From Helopsaltes ochotensis (Eukaryota > Chordata > Aves > Passeriformes > Locustellidae): a stretch of 64,000 bases of DNA. The stretch covers positions 310,001 through 374,000 of the forward strand of contig VXBM01000426.1 in assembly GCA_013400155.1 (NCBI GenBank), in the 5' to 3' direction. Position 1 is the stretch's first letter. Each line of letters opens with the position of its first letter. Of the stretch, positions 27,901-42,900 are shown one piece after another. The notes below the pieces were generated by a model. It saw only the letters and a list, made by a program, of their open reading frames with translations, was not told the origin of the DNA and did no database searches. A program made the translations under genes and the position numbers.

Positions 27901-30900
27901 TTTTTCCTGCAACTCTGCCTCCCTGAGGGACAATACAGCCTTGGAGGGCAGCAGAGGAATGGGCTCCTGACCTTTGGGGGCAGAGCATCTGCTGGGGCAG
28001 AGGGCTTGCCCAGAGCTGCTGAGCACCCTCTGATGCCTGGATGTGGGAGAATCAAGCGGAAATTGAGACCTCCCTGCCTTTTGCTACTTTCCAAGCTCTT
28101 CATGCCAATAAATCTTCCTTTAATCTGTGACTTTGGCACATCACTGCATTGTACTAATAATTTCTCCCTAGGATTAATAGAGGTTTCCTTAATACCATGC
28201 TCTGCTGACCTCTGCTGTGCCTGGTTTCTGTGCCAGCAGTTGAACAAGCACAGAAGCTTAAATAAAGTGTAAAACAATAATAATTTCCATCCATTATTTG
28301 AAATAGTTCATTTTCTCCTGCTTGTCAGGGAGCTGGCAGAGTTGTTGTTTGGGAGTGAGGATGACTGCTCAGCACAAGAGTCTTAAAATTTACAGATGAC
28401 TGTAATTCAATGTCTGGGTCACCCCTTTTTGTGCAGTTTATGTGTCTGTGCTGCCACCGAAGGTGAGGAGCACGTTTGAAAGTTGCTGTCTTTGGCACAC
28501 TTGAGAAGGTGCTGAGGCTGGAGAGGCTGACAGTGACAGCCCTGCTGGGCAGATTGATGTTTTAAAAGCAGATAAACTGAGTGGGTTGTTTGTGCAGGAT
28601 CAGAGGGAAATTGGATCGTGAGAGGCTGTTGGCTGCGTAATGCTGACATCGTGTCTTGTTCATTAGGGCATAATTGGACAGTGTCCTTAAGGGATATGGA
28701 TTTCTGTGCTCCACACTCTCAGCACAGGGCCCAGAACAGGAAACAAGCTCAAATACAGTCATTTGTTGAAGTTCTTTGCTGTGCCTAGGAGGTTTTTTGC
28801 TTTGAGATTTTGCCTTTATTGTACAAGGTACATTTTAGCCGTGGAATGACTTGATCCATTTGTTTATGAAAGAATAGTATTTATCTGTACTCCTACTACA
28901 GCTCGCCCTCTTTCCTCTGATATTTTGACAGATTCAAGTATTTGTTTGACCCCTTTTTAATTTTAAGCATAGATAGCTGAATTAACTTTGATTACTCACC
29001 CTTTGAACTAAGCAGTGCAGTTTTCAGCTGGTGGCATATCCTGAGGTATCGCTCCTCTCCTTGAATGGAGGAGCAACAGGAATACACACAGAAAGATCTG
29101 AACCTTCTATTTGAATATGCACTGTTTGGTTTTTGCTGACTTCTAAATATCAAGTGGCCATGGAATGGGAAAGCTTTTTCAACATTTTGATTGAAATTAG
29201 TAAAACATTACTCCTAATCTAGATTTTTTTTCCAGTTGTTTCATGGATTAATAGAAAAATAAAGGTTGTGAACATGTTCAAAACTCCCGAAATGCATGTC
29301 TAGCTAACTGTGTTTTTCCTTTGCAGGATATTGTCTGGGGGTTAAACTCTTTATTTACTGTAAGTAAAGGAATGTTTTGCATGTCCACTTTTCTTTTTTC
29401 CTGCCTGGTTTAGTTTTGACATCACCTAATGCTAATCCTGTGTGTTGCCTCTAAAAGTTTAGGTCATTATTTCCCTTGGCTTCTATGGCTGTTGAATGAG
29501 TATGAAATCAGATTGTGCTTTTGTTTGTGGAACTCATGCAGACTGTCTGAAATGCCAGCTCTTTGTACATGGATTTTACTTTAGTCAGAAATATTAGAGG
29601 ATGTTTTCCTAACAGATTATTTGGGATCTTCCACATGGTATGAAGCTCCTTCTGCTGATTTGCAGGAAATAGAGATTTATTCTGCTCTGAGAAGGAATTG
29701 TGTTTGTGTTACTCTTAAAAAAAAATAAAAAAAAAAAAGCTATTTAGGAATTAATGACTGCCCTGCAGTCTCATTCCTTTCTGGAACACTTCCATTCCTA
29801 TTCAGGGGCCTTGGTATCCACCCACAAAATTTGCATAAAACCTGATTTGTCACGAAATTTACATTATTTTATTTGGGGATCCTGCCCTTTTTTTTAAAGA
29901 TTGATGGGAGCAAGGAGCCTGTAATTGCAGGAGCACCTTGAAAATGGAGGAGAGGGCAGGAAGCTGCAAGAGGCAGGCAGGATGCAACAGCTGCTTTTGC
30001 CCTGAAAGTGGAGAGAGGCTAAGTCTTTACAAAAGTTACTTTTTTAGGGAATCCTTTCCTCAGCCATTGCTGCTGGGTGGGAGAAAGCAAAGAGCAGCAC
30101 TAACTTGGTGGCCACATTTGTCATCCCCTCTGGAGAGAGCCACCCCAGCCACTCCCAGGTGCAGAAGGAAACTCGGATTCCCTGGCATCCAAAAGGCTTG
30201 GTTGGTTTTTTGAACAACTCCTTTAGTTAATTGAAGTAAAAGTTTGGAGAGCGTTTGCCTTTCCAGCTAAAGTGAATTGCGTTTCACAGTCAGTCTCTCT
30301 GTGCATGCCAAGTAAGTGGAAGGAACAAAATCCTCAGGGGCAGAGCTGCACATAAAAATATTGGGCAGAGAGCTGCAGAGAGGGGTGCTCATGCCTAGGA
30401 GACCACTGGGATTTGTCATGGCTGGTAAGAGCTGTGCTTCCCTCCTGGATTTCCCTCCCACCCAGCTCCTTGTAAATAATTAGGCTTGGAAAAGCTGGCA
30501 CTGGGATCACACTGGTCTGACAGATTCATGGGGGATTTTGTTGAAGAAAGTGAGTGAAAATGAGGTGGGTTGGTGTCCTGATTTGAGTGAAACGTGGGGT
30601 TTGCTGCTTGAAGATGAGTCAGGGACTGCCAGGAGCCTTCCACTTGGTGGGACAGTGATATTTCACTCTCACACAGGCTGACCTTAGACTGGGGAAAGAT
30701 CTGGGCAGCAGGGAGAGCAGGGGCCTTGTGGTTCAGTGTTATTTTTAATGATGATTGTTTTTAACCCTAAACCCTTTCTCTTTCCAAAGTTAATCTTTGA
30801 GATTAAACTGAGAGGCCTGATGTTTGTTGTGACCATTTTCTGCTCCCTGACCCCACGTGTCCTTAGTCCTCAGACCCTTAGTTCTCAGGGTCTTTGCACT

Positions 30901-33900
30901 CCTTTTCCTCTAGGCCCTGTTCTTCCCAGAGCACTAGAAACTTCCCTGTCCCTGGAAACTTTCTTCAATCTCAAGGCTCCAGGTTACATAGCTTCTTTAC
31001 AAAGAGAGTTAAATTGCTTTTCTGTGGAGGTAGAGTTAAGGAAACTCCTACTTTATCAGCACACTCTTTGCAGAAGTTTTTTTAAGGGTTTACTTTGTCC
31101 CCTAACGAAAATCAGCAGGAATTGTGCCTCCTGAAAGTTTGACTGTTCCTCCAAAATTTATTTAGTTTTCCAATAGAAACGCGTTCACTTCCAGGGAGAA
31201 ATGTCATGGGGCCGTGTGTGGCCCACACCAGAAGGGCTTAAATGTCCTGGTGCTGTTGTCGTTTAATTGTCTTGTGATTTGGTTTCCAATTACCAAACTC
31301 ATTTGCATTTACCTTTGGCAGGGACACCACGCAGGCAGTGATTAAATGATGAAATGACACTGCCCTTGCTGCCCTGTTTGCTTCGTTCCATCTCTGGTTG
31401 GTGAGGGCCTTGGGCTCCTTGTGATGCAGTGAGTGGGAGCCCCTCAATGTTCTCTGTTTCTTTTCCAGGATCTTTTGAATTTTGACGATCCTTTGAATAT
31501 TGAGGCTGCAGAGCATCATTTGCGTGACAAGGTGAGTCAGTGGTTTATTTAAGGCAGGTTGTTCCTAAACAAACACACATTCTGTGCTCAGCAGTTCCCA
31601 GCCAGTCCTTTCAGAGGGGTGGAACTGCTGCTTGAGGCAGTGCAGTGACTCATTGTATCGGCAACCAGTTATTCAAACAAAAAGTGCCTTCTCTGGGAAA
31701 GCAAACTCCACACAGCAGTGTTAGTCACCATATGCTGGGATTGTGAGCCATAATGTGGTCACAGCCCCAAAATAGATGATCTTTCCCTTCTTGTGTCTGA
31801 GATTTCCCCTGGAGTTGTGTATATTCTGTGTAACAAGCTGATGGTGAGTTGGTTTGGCTTAGTGACATGAGTGGCCTTTGCCTTAGCAGACCTGTGCAAA
31901 GACGACCTGTTTCTCTGTGTCTTCCCAAAGGCAGCTCTTTCATTCAGAGCTCTTACATGTGGCGTGTGTTTGTAAAGCCAGGAGAAATCTGGGCAAGTTT
32001 AAAGAACAGGAACATGGAAACGTCTATTTTCTTTTTACTGATCCTAAGATTCATGTGTGTGTTATGGACTGGGCAAAGCAGAACACGGCCTGGGGAACGT
32101 AAATGAGATGTACTGCTCACCTCTGAGCAAAAGTGCCAATTTCTGCTTTGTACCCATCTCCAAAATCCCATCATGTCACACTACATAGATGTATTCCTCA
32201 AGCACAGGGAACTCACACTTCGTGTGTTCAATACCTCTTGTTCTAATTATACTCCTCTGACACTTTTGTTGAAGTTAACCTTTATGATTGAAGAAAGTTT
32301 CCAGGTAAGCGAGTGTTGATTTGAAGAGTTCATTGAAAATACAGTCAGGCAGTGCACCTAATTTATCTCATTTTTTCAAGAGGAAATACCAGGATTGCAG
32401 GTTCGTCTTTCCAGCTGTTTTTTGATTAATGAGATCTTGAAGCTATTCTGGTATTCATCCATGTTTGCGAGGCTGAGATGAGAACGTGAAGCAAAACTGG
32501 AAAAAAATTGTCTACAAACCTCGTCTTTGTGATTTTGTTTTATCATGGGATCACAGAATGGTTTGGGTTGGAAGGAACCTTAAAGCCCATCCCATTCCAC
32601 CCCTAGGTGGTTAAAATTGCTGTCCTGCACCTCTCAGCCTCATTGAGAGATTGGAAATCTTGGGCATCCATAGAAAGGAAAATGCTACCTGATCTAAAAG
32701 ACACACCTCCCTCAAAACTAGAGGTGAGCCCTCAAAAATAGGTGCTGCTACACTAATGGCATGGAAGTTGTTTGAAGAAGTGAAAAGGAAATTAAGTGGT
32801 TTTTTGACAGTTCTAAATCACTTTTTTTTGGGAACAAATATTTTTTATTTATTAAAACTCCTAGTGGTCTCATGAGCATCAGTAAAATTCGTATTATGCC
32901 ACTTTAATTTTTATTTTGAGTTTATCTGAATTTAATATAGGTGTTTCATTGATAGTGACAGTACCAGGTAGGGCTGGATTTTCTGTAGTGTGTTATGTGG
33001 TGACATCAAAAAAACCCAGCGTTGCCTTTGTGGAGAGAATAAATAATGCAAGGGAGAGGAAAAGCTGCAGTTGCAGCCTGAGTTGTTTTTTTTACTTCCC
33101 CCTGGCACGGATGTCATATTTTACATAAACACTTTGTTGTGGAGTCAGACTGCTGTGGTCCCATCCTGGCTCTTAAGAAATACTTGCAATTCCTAATAGG
33201 ATTTTATGGGAATGCTGATGAGTTTTCTTTCCTCTGAGACTGGTTCACGTGTGTAGCAGGATTATATAGATAGTGTATATGGAATATGTGCTTGCACGTA
33301 CAGTATCTGCATGAACAGATGTGCAAATCCATCCATACAGAAACAGTTCTGCACACAGACATCCGTGTCCAGCAGATCTGCAGGGGAATCCTGGGAGGGT
33401 GTGGTGTGTAACAGCCGAACCACTGCACCTCAGGTGTCTCCTGTGGTTCTCCCAGGGGAGATGAGGCAGCATTTCACTGGTGTCCCTTCAGACCTGAAAT
33501 CCTGGCATTCCTGTGCTGACATCCCAGGCTGAGCCTGGCTGCCCCAGAGGGTAGAGCTAATCCCAGGCCTTGCCTCTGGTCATTGAGAGCTGAGGCTGGG
33601 GTTTGGTCAGCTCCAGGTCATCACAAATGACTCCTGCCTTGCAGATGCTGGAAGAAGTCACATCAGAGATAGCAAATCTTCGTTGCTGATTCTTGGGAAA
33701 CTGCTGTGCTGGGAATGTTTGTGTCGAGTCAGGCTGGAAGGGGCAGTTACGATCCCTTCCTCTGTAAGGCACCTCTCTGTTTTTGCATTAAATCTGTGGT
33801 ATGTAACTGAGCACGTAGTTGCAGCTTTTGGAAAAGCAGCCTTGTTCTAAGATGTGAAATGATACAAAATTCAGAGCTCCAGTTCTATAAATTGATAGCT

Positions 33901-36900
33901 TTATTGACTTGTCTTACCTGGTTAATACACACCTGGAGATGTGTGTTAGTGCAGCTTCAGCTTCCAACCCTCCAGGACTTCTTTAGCTCCAGGAAGGAGC
34001 TGTCAGTTAACTGAACTTGTTCCTTTGCAGCTTCCTTCAGCCAGTGAGCATCAAGTCACTTTCATAAATCATTTTAAAAAATAAATATGTTTGTTAATGA
34101 AGCTTTACTCATTCTAAAGTCCTCACACACACACCTTGCTAGGTGCCAGTAATTTTTTAGCAGGCTGCACAACAAATTTGGGCAGGGTAGTCAACATCTG
34201 TTTTCCCAAATGCTGGACATCCCTGGTGCCCACATTGCTCTGCAGTTGGGTCACTGGAAGATAAGCAAGCATCCTCTCTTGGTGCAGAGCTCAAAAAATC
34301 AGAATAAAAAGATGATTGATGTCTCTATGTAACCTGAGCAAGGAGTTGCCCAACATTCATTCGTCTCAGACTGATAGGATACAATCTCAGCAGCTCGGTG
34401 GTATGAGTTTTCTTGCTGAATTTAAAGAAGCTCTTACGAATTAATGAGCTTGGACCTCTCTGCATTTAGCACAGAAGTTAGTCTGTCAGTAGTTACGGAT
34501 AGCCAGAGATATTAACTGTCAATCAACTCAATTCCATGGATTCTAAAGCAATGAGCAAGTGTTTAAGTTTTAATGGCTACTCACTTAAAAATGATGTGAG
34601 CTAAAAATTGTGGGATTTGCTGGGTTTTGTACAGCAAGCACATAGAGCTTTACTGATTGGCTCTGTGGCAGCCAGGTAGGCTGAATACTGAAACAACGGG
34701 GATAGAGCTTGGCAGTGGAAAACCAAGTGAGCTCAGTGCTTCAGGGCTTGCGTATTCCTCGTGCAGAGGTGCTGTGGGCTCTGTGTCTGGGATTTGTTAG
34801 CTGGAATCTGGGAAATACTTTCCATATGTCCATCTGTCATGGCTGCTTTGGGAGCTGCCTGGGGACCTTGCGATTCGCCAGGATCCTTAAAAGCTTTTAC
34901 ATTTCCTAGTGCTGTTCACTTCTGCCAAGAAACATTTCAGAGCCATTTGTACAGCACACAGCAGAAGATTCATTGCATTCTTTGCGTGGCTTAAAGTAGA
35001 GATGTTTTTCCCAGTATTCCTTAGATTTCTTCCTCACCTAGGCCTGCTGTGTCAAGAACCCTAATGCTGTGTCCTGTTAGAATTATATTTATTTATATTT
35101 ACCCTGTGTTTGGTGCAATTAAAGCAAACCTTTCTCATCCTGCAGATTAGCACACACTTTTTTCTTTTTTACTTTTTCGTCCTCGTGATCCGGATTGTGT
35201 TTCAGTAGTAGGAGAAGCTGAGTTACATCTCCCTATGTTGTTTTCCTGCACCATCTTCCCAGCTTAGTGAAACCCATCTGTCAGCCTTCAGTGCTTTGTG
35301 CTGTGTCCTTGTGAAAGACTAAGGTAGATTGCAGTTGGCAGGGAATTCCTCCTCCTTGTGAAAATCCAGCTTATCATATTTACCTGCAGCTCTGAAATGC
35401 CAAAGCCAAGAAATCTGATGGGAATAGGTGTGTGTTTGCCAGGGATCCACTTGAAACAAGCGTTTTTTACTTAATTCTGTGAGCCTTGATTTATTTGCAT
35501 CACCTTTGGAAAGCAGCACTTAATGCTCAATTATTTTGCACAGGTTTGTGTGGAGGATTTTGGCTCTGGATTGACTTCTGCAATTCTTTTTTTAAGTTTT
35601 AATTAATGGTTTCTCTGGGTGATAAAGAAAATAAGGTATTTATTTCAGGATTGTTTCTGTGGAGATGCATTCAGGAAGTTCATAGTATTACGGAACCTGA
35701 AGCTGCCTCTTAAGGTTTCCTCTTAGGATTGTAATTGCCCTACACAGCCTCAGTTCTTTAGGAAACTTGGCTTAAAAAACCCAGTCCCTCCTCTCAGTTG
35801 CCTGTGGTCTTTGGAGGTTGTTCTGATGAGTCTTGTGGGATGAATGTTTTCCTGAAGTTACTCGAGGACTGTGGTGTTGTCTTCACTAGGGAGAGCACTA
35901 ATCTAATTCTATTAGGAATTCCATTGGTAATTAGGAACAGTTGCTGAGTACGGGTTTCAGTGAAGAATTTTTGTAACCTTCTGTAACTGTAGGCAGTTTT
36001 TTAGCGTCCTTAAACAGCAAACAGTTGAGAATTTTTACAGAACAGTCTTAATTTCTCAAGCATTGCCCAGAGCAGCTGTGGCTGCTCCATCCCTGGCAGT
36101 GTCCAAGGCCAGGTTGGACAGGGCTTGGAGCACCCTGGGATAGTGGAAGGTGTCCCTGCCCATGGTGGGGGTGGAAGGGGATGAGCCTCTAACCCAAACC
36201 AGTGGGGAATTCTGTGAAACCCCTGGGCAAGAACCAGCAGCACCTGACAAAGTGTCAGTGCCTGGGCCAGACACCTCCTGAGAACAGGGGAGCCATGGGA
36301 AGAGAAGGTTGTCAGCAAGTAAGTAATGAAAGTAAGAAACAAATACAGATTTTCTGTAGGGGAGCTTGAGGCATCCCTTTAGAAACACACTGAGTTGAAT
36401 TTCCCCTCAGATTTTTCCATTTGCATCAAAAGCTGTCATTGCCCAGCACAGCCTGCTCAGTTCTGGAGCCACAGGAAACCAGCAACAGGTTGGGATTGTA
36501 AAACTTCTTTCACCAAGGGCAATTTCCTCCTTGTTGGTTTGTTGGGGTTTTTTTAATCAGACACTTAGGTCTGGCCTGAGAAGCACATCTCAAAGTGGAA
36601 AGGGATTCCTGTCCTCGTGTCTCACCTCAAGTTCTCTCAAACACTAATCTGAGAGCCTGGTGCTTTCTGCTCCTAGTTATTCCCCAGGGTGCTAAATACA
36701 GGAGCTGGCAGATTTGGGATCTTTTATCTCTGCTGAAGTTTGGAGTAACTTTGTCCTTGCACTGCTGGTGCCTTTAGACAGCTAAAGAGTCCCAGAGCTC
36801 ACCGCTCTGTGTCATTTCAGATCTGATCCTTCTAAAGACTCCTGCAAAATAATGTCTTGGCCAGCTGTACTTTCATCCCCCTGGCTTTTCATTTCTGTGC

Positions 36901-39900
36901 TTATGCATAATAAGGGCATAATTACATTCAGATTTAAGCCTACCTTCAATTTCTGTTTTTCTGTATAGCTGAAGAAAAGCATTTGAAACTAAATAATGCC
37001 TTCAGATTTGGATTCTGCTTTATCTCGTAATTGATCATGTTGAAGTTAGTTTTCTTCTGCTAATGTAATTTCCTATCTCAGGAGATCAGTCTGTTTGAAA
37101 TGCTCTTTGATGGATCTGAATGAAAAGCATGCTCCAAATGCCAGCGTGCCACAGGTGCATTGGATCCTCTAAGCAGGCAAACTAACACAAAATTAAACTT
37201 GGAAGTTTGGGGGAAAAACATTCATTATCTGTATTTCTTTTGCTCAGATCTTCTGGTTTAAAGTAGCTCATTCAAGTGATTTACAGTAGCTTCTTTGTTT
37301 TTCTGTTGTACCTGCTCTTTGTTCCCATTCTTTTGTCAAAGGCATGTTTGAATATTTAGCACCTGCAGGGATTTTTCCTGTTCAGAAGACAGCCGGTCTT
37401 TTCCTTGCCACTTCCTTACTTCTAAACTGCTTAGATTCTGCCTTTGTTTCAGTTTATTTTTGGCTTAATTCCTTGAGGCTTAAATCTGTCTGGGAGTTAG
37501 AAATATCCACTGAACTGTAGTGATTGTTGACCAATTTGGGTGCAAAACAGCTTGTTTGGAGAGCAATCACCAAAATTGTCCAAGATCCTCTAAAAGACAT
37601 TTTTATATAAAACACTTAGAGAACATAAAGTATAATAAATAAAATTACATGCTCTGTTGGATGCTGCATCTTGTCACTGTTCCTTTCAGAGGAGATGTTA
37701 TTTGGGGCAAAAGCGTTAGAAATGGCTCTGAATGAGCATTTTATTTTCCAGATAATTGTGGATAATCTGTGTGGGGTAGTGGTCCTTGAAGAGAAGGAAC
37801 AGTTGAAATGCTTTCTTTTGCAAAGTATTCCAGAGCACATGGGTGGGTCAGAAGTCAAATACCAGCTCTCTGTGACCCAAGTTTATATCAGGTTTCTATC
37901 TGAATGTTTCTTTATTGGATTAGAGGCAGGGAATGCACTCCAAGGGTTTTTAATGGCAAATTGCTTTCTCTAATGCCTTCCCTAAGGAATTTTTAAGAAA
38001 TAATGCTCATTTAATTCATTCGCGCACGATTTTTTAGCCGGGTTCTCTTTGTCAGGCTTTTCACCCTTGCAAATGGTTTCCCATCACAGCCAGCTGGACA
38101 ATTTTCCAAACATATCCCTATAAAGTTCTGTATTCAAACAGTGACAGTGATATATGAAGGGTTCTGATAATTACTGTTACCATTTTCTAAGCTCAAATGT
38201 CAAAAAAGTTTAGTGATGACTCAAGGCAGCTGGGAAATTTGCTTTAGAACAGGGAAAATACTTCAAAAACATTTACTTGAATTTAATTTAGGGTGGTCTT
38301 TAAAAGTATTTTGTTATTATTGTGTTTGAGCTGGTGCTGGAGAGCAGTGTGCTGGGGTTGGGTGTGCAAGGTGCTCAGAAGGCAGGAGCAGTTTGAGCCG
38401 AATTATTTATAATGGGTTAAAAAGCCAAAGTATCAAAAGTTTGACCTTCTTGAACATGGCATAAAGGAGTGGGAAATGAGCAGTAAACAAAATTTTCTGG
38501 AGTTGTTTTCTGGCACCGTGCTGGTGGTTGACTTGAAGCATTGCCTGGGTCAGCCCTGCATTCATTTTGACAAAGTGACTGGAGAAGAGGGGATTGGTTC
38601 CAGCTGCCAAGTGAGGTGTTGTCAGGGAGTGGGGCTTTTCCATGGACTCCAGCCCTGTGTTGGCAGGCTTCAAAGGAGCCTATTTGAAAACTTCAGCTTG
38701 TCATCATGTCCTGCTTTCCTTGTCAGAAGTGTGAATAATTCAGTAACAAAAGCGATGAAGCCAGAATATTTTTTTCCTGCTGTCTTGAAAGATCTTTATT
38801 TCAGTGGTAAAACATTTACCATGTAACCTCCAAATTACTTCCCATGTGAGTGGCAGAGTGGTGTGGTTTGGAAGGAACCCTTAAGACCACCCAGTGCCAC
38901 CCCTGCCATGGGACAGCTTCCTCTATCCCAGGATGCTCCAAGCCCTGTCCAGCCTGGCCTTGGACACTGCCAGGGATGGGGCAGCCACATGAATTTCAGC
39001 AGGTTTTGTACTGTGTCTTAGCACTGGGGAAAAAAAAAAAGAATCATTCTTTTTACAAGTCCTGCAGGAACAATTTAACTGCCCTGTCTATTCAGAGCGC
39101 TTTAATCAAGCATCCCCCTGGGTTTCCTCAACTGGGAGTATCATAAGGAATGTGGTTCTCACATGACTCCTCCTTTGGTTAGGCAGAGCTCTCCACCATG
39201 TCAGCTCATGGTCAGGCACTCTGTGTGCTTGGATTGCAGAGATGTTATCCTGGAGGATTGGGCAGTTGCTTTTACTGGGTTTTATTTGGCCACATCAACA
39301 AAACAAGTTTTAATGGTGCTGCTGGCCAGAAGAGCCTGTTGGAGTGTGCTCCCCAGCAATGAAATGTGAGCTCAGGGAGCTGGGTTTCTGGCATTCCTGC
39401 ACCATCTGACCCTGCTGGGGTATTAACATAACCCTCAACTCCAAACCAGCCCTTTTAGCTTCCCTTCAGAGCTTGGTGCAGAAAACAACAGCTGCTTTGG
39501 ATTCTTCAGCCGCATTGAGCATACGAACCCCTGGGCTGAAATCCCTCTGGAAAAGGAAATGGGGATTTCATTTCATAGGGGAGAGAGTAAACCAGGTCTG
39601 GGCAAATTTGGAATATTCTGTTTGTCATATTCTCTGAAAATTCACAGATGTCTGCCAGCAAAAATAAATAGGTGGGTAATACTGCAAGATTTAACAGGTG
39701 GCAAAAAAGATGATCCTCTGGTTCAAGGTTCTTACTTGCTTCATCAGGAATGAAAATTGATGTTTTACCACTGCAAATTTGGGGTTTTTTTCTTCTTTGG
39801 CTACAGGCAAGCTGAGCTTTTCACATTGTCTTGCTTTTCCTTACAGTGTTCAGTAGTGACTGTAAGTGATTTCATTTCGATATCTGTTGTTATAAACTGA

Positions 39901-42900
39901 AAAATAGGTTTAAACAAAAATAGATGGCTGTTTCATTTTCAGTATCATAAAGTGGTTGGTTAATGTTGGTTTACTCTAGAATTTGAAGGCTTGACACTCA
40001 TTTTTGTATGAATAGAATAGGATCCGATGTCCACAAATTGCAGTGCTGGGAAACCAAACTAAATTTAAATGATGGAGAGCTGTAGTGGTGCTTGGTACTT
40101 TGCTGATGAGAACTGGAGTGCTGTGGGGAGGGAAATGATTCACCTCGGGTAGGACAATGGAGCAGTGGGAGGCTGGGCATTCATTTGGATCATTTTAGCC
40201 CTGGATTAACAGCCTGACATTTAAATTGCATTCTGTTCCTTAGCCTTTCCTTGCATGTCTCAGTCTTGCTGTAATGTTCCTACACAGACAGCCTCTCTCA
40301 CCTGTTTTATCTCTGCTCTGACAGGATCACTTTTGAAGGAGTAAATACAGAACACTTTTCTCTGCCCTTTGTACCTGCAGGTGCCAAAGGTTCCCATTCC
40401 CCAGATAAGCATAAATGCACAAGGGAAGAAGCAACCAGGTTTTTAATCTTGACGTTCTAGTTTTTTTCTTCTTTTAAAATCTGCCTGCAAAATAAATCCT
40501 TTTTGTGGTTGTCAGAACTGAGGTTTGCCTGCGGCTGAAATCGGCGCTGGGCTGCACTGGCTGCAGTCACAGCTGAGACTCTCATCCCAGGGCTTTTCTC
40601 TGTTACATCTTGGAAAACTTCAACCCTCCAGGCTTGTGATAGAGAGAGTAAAGAATGTTTGGCAAGGAGCTCAGTGCAAGACCAAGGTCTGAGTCACTGA
40701 CAGTGTCAGAATTGGGTGGCTAAGCCCCCCTCCCCTGGGAAGCCTCTGGCACTGCCTGACACTGACAAAAAGAGGCTCCACCAGGGTTTTTGAAACCATT
40801 CTCCTTGCGCTGCTCAGGGGAGAGTTGCTCTCTGTGGTTTGCAGTGGCTTAGGATGAGTGGCCACTCGTCCATCATGTATTTGCTGTACTCCACTGGCAA
40901 TCCCAGCTGTAATTCCTGGGCCGAAAGGAAATTTTCTCTCATGTGTGATTAAAGTCTGTGGCCATCTTTTTAAAAATAGAAGCAAAGGCTGTCATCAGGA
41001 GGGTAATATCCTGAACAAGGCACTATAGTACAGACAGCTGCTAAAGTAGGTGAAAAGGAAGAGAAAGTTTTTGCCTTATCTTTAGAAGCAATCAATTTAA
41101 TATGATTAATGTCAATTACTGTGAGTGGGGAGAGATTCAGAACTGCAGGGCACTTCAGGTTTAAAGTAACGTTTTGATTAAAGTTTCCTAGACTGTAGAA
41201 ATGTAATTGGGTGGGGGAAGGAGGGGAATCCCTCCATGTGTTATAACTAAAAATCTGGTCTTGAACATCCTGAAATACAAGATAGTAGCTATTCAGTGTA
41301 GAACAGAAGAACTTCAGTGGAGCTGAGGGTGAAGGAAATACTGAGTTGACAAGCCTGATGTTTTCCTCCTTCATTCCCCAAGACTAAAAACTATCCTTTT
41401 TAACAAAATGTTCTTTTGTTTGGTGCGTCACTGTGGTGTGGAGAGATGTGTCAACCCGGTGCCTCTGTTGCTTTTAAAGCATTTCTGTTTTCTGTCCCTT
41501 CACTTCTCTGATGAAAGTTGGAGTCTGTCAGTCTGACAGTCTTGTAACAGCAGCAGAATAATTTGAAGAAATACAAAATTATGGATAATGATGAAAGTAA
41601 AGAGCCTCTGGAAAACTTGGCAAGGCAGCTGTCAGGTTGCATGAAAATAATCTTGGTTTTAATGTAATGCAAGTGAAAGGACATGATAGAAACATTTCTT
41701 TGTTCTCTCTTGCTCATGGCCAGCGTAACCAAGTGAAATAATTCTGAATCACATTAGAGGGGGTGTTTGCTCTGTAGGTTTTCCAGCACTTCATCCTTGA
41801 GACATTTCCAGGAGGTATTTTACAGAGCCACTGAGGTTAGCAGGGACCTCTGGATGGTAGTGACTCTTTCTCACTGATCATGGCCTGCTGAGCTCAGCCT
41901 TGCAGCAGGTTCATTCCCCTCCCTGCCCCTTCACCTGCTCTGTCCTCAATCAGTTTGTCCTGGAGCTTCACTGAAGTGAACCTTTGGCAATTGCTTTGCT
42001 TTTTAGTGTTTGTTTTTGGCAGAGGAATAAGGCTTATGCAGTGATGCCGTCCATCTCTCCCCTCATCCCAGCCTCCCCCTCAATCCCTAGAGCTTTTAAA
42101 CACACACTTGGATTTCCATCGGATTTGACGGAGCAGCAGAGTCTCCACATCCAGTTGCTGTAGCTGTCACCAAAACTGGAAGCAGCAGCAGAGGGAGGCT
42201 GGGCTGGGAGGGAGCCTCCAGGAAAGCTCCAGGTGGGCTCCGTGGGCACATCCAGCTCGGAGCAGACCCCAGGCTTTGTCCTGCCCTCGGCTGCTGCTCA
42301 GGCTGAGGTGGTGAAAAGCGCCAAGGAAAGCTGGGTGGGTGTGGGGAGGAGCGATGAGAGTGTGCAGATCTGTGAGCAGTCAGAGTTTGCTGTCTTTGCT
42401 TGCTAAGTGTGTGGTGTAAAGCACTTTCTTGCCTGTGCTAGACACTCCCTGGCTGTAGGTGCTCCAGACTTGCACACTGATGCTTTATTTTGGTAAAGAG
42501 ACTTCCCCACAAGCTATTCAAACACCACAGGGTGTTCCACTGCTTCCTACTGATCATAAGATCTGCATATTTTTACTTGCAGTTGTCTTTTTTCCTCTTG
42601 CCTATTTAGCCACATTTGAAGTAATTAGTGGGCACACTGCTGCATATATGAATTTTTAGGGGATTTTGTGCAACCCTGATGTTTTTTCATTTTCAGTGCT
42701 GCTGGCTCTTACTCCCAACATTGGAGCAATATATGCTGTTAAAATTGCTGAAGAAGTAATTGAGGTCGAGGCTTTGAAGCTACTGCTTCTTCGGTATGAA
42801 TTATTAATTCTCAAGGCACACAGAGTGACACTGTAAAATTCATTGTAAAATTGTGTACTTCGTCACACTAGCTGCTCTGCTTGCTTACATTCCCTTCTCC

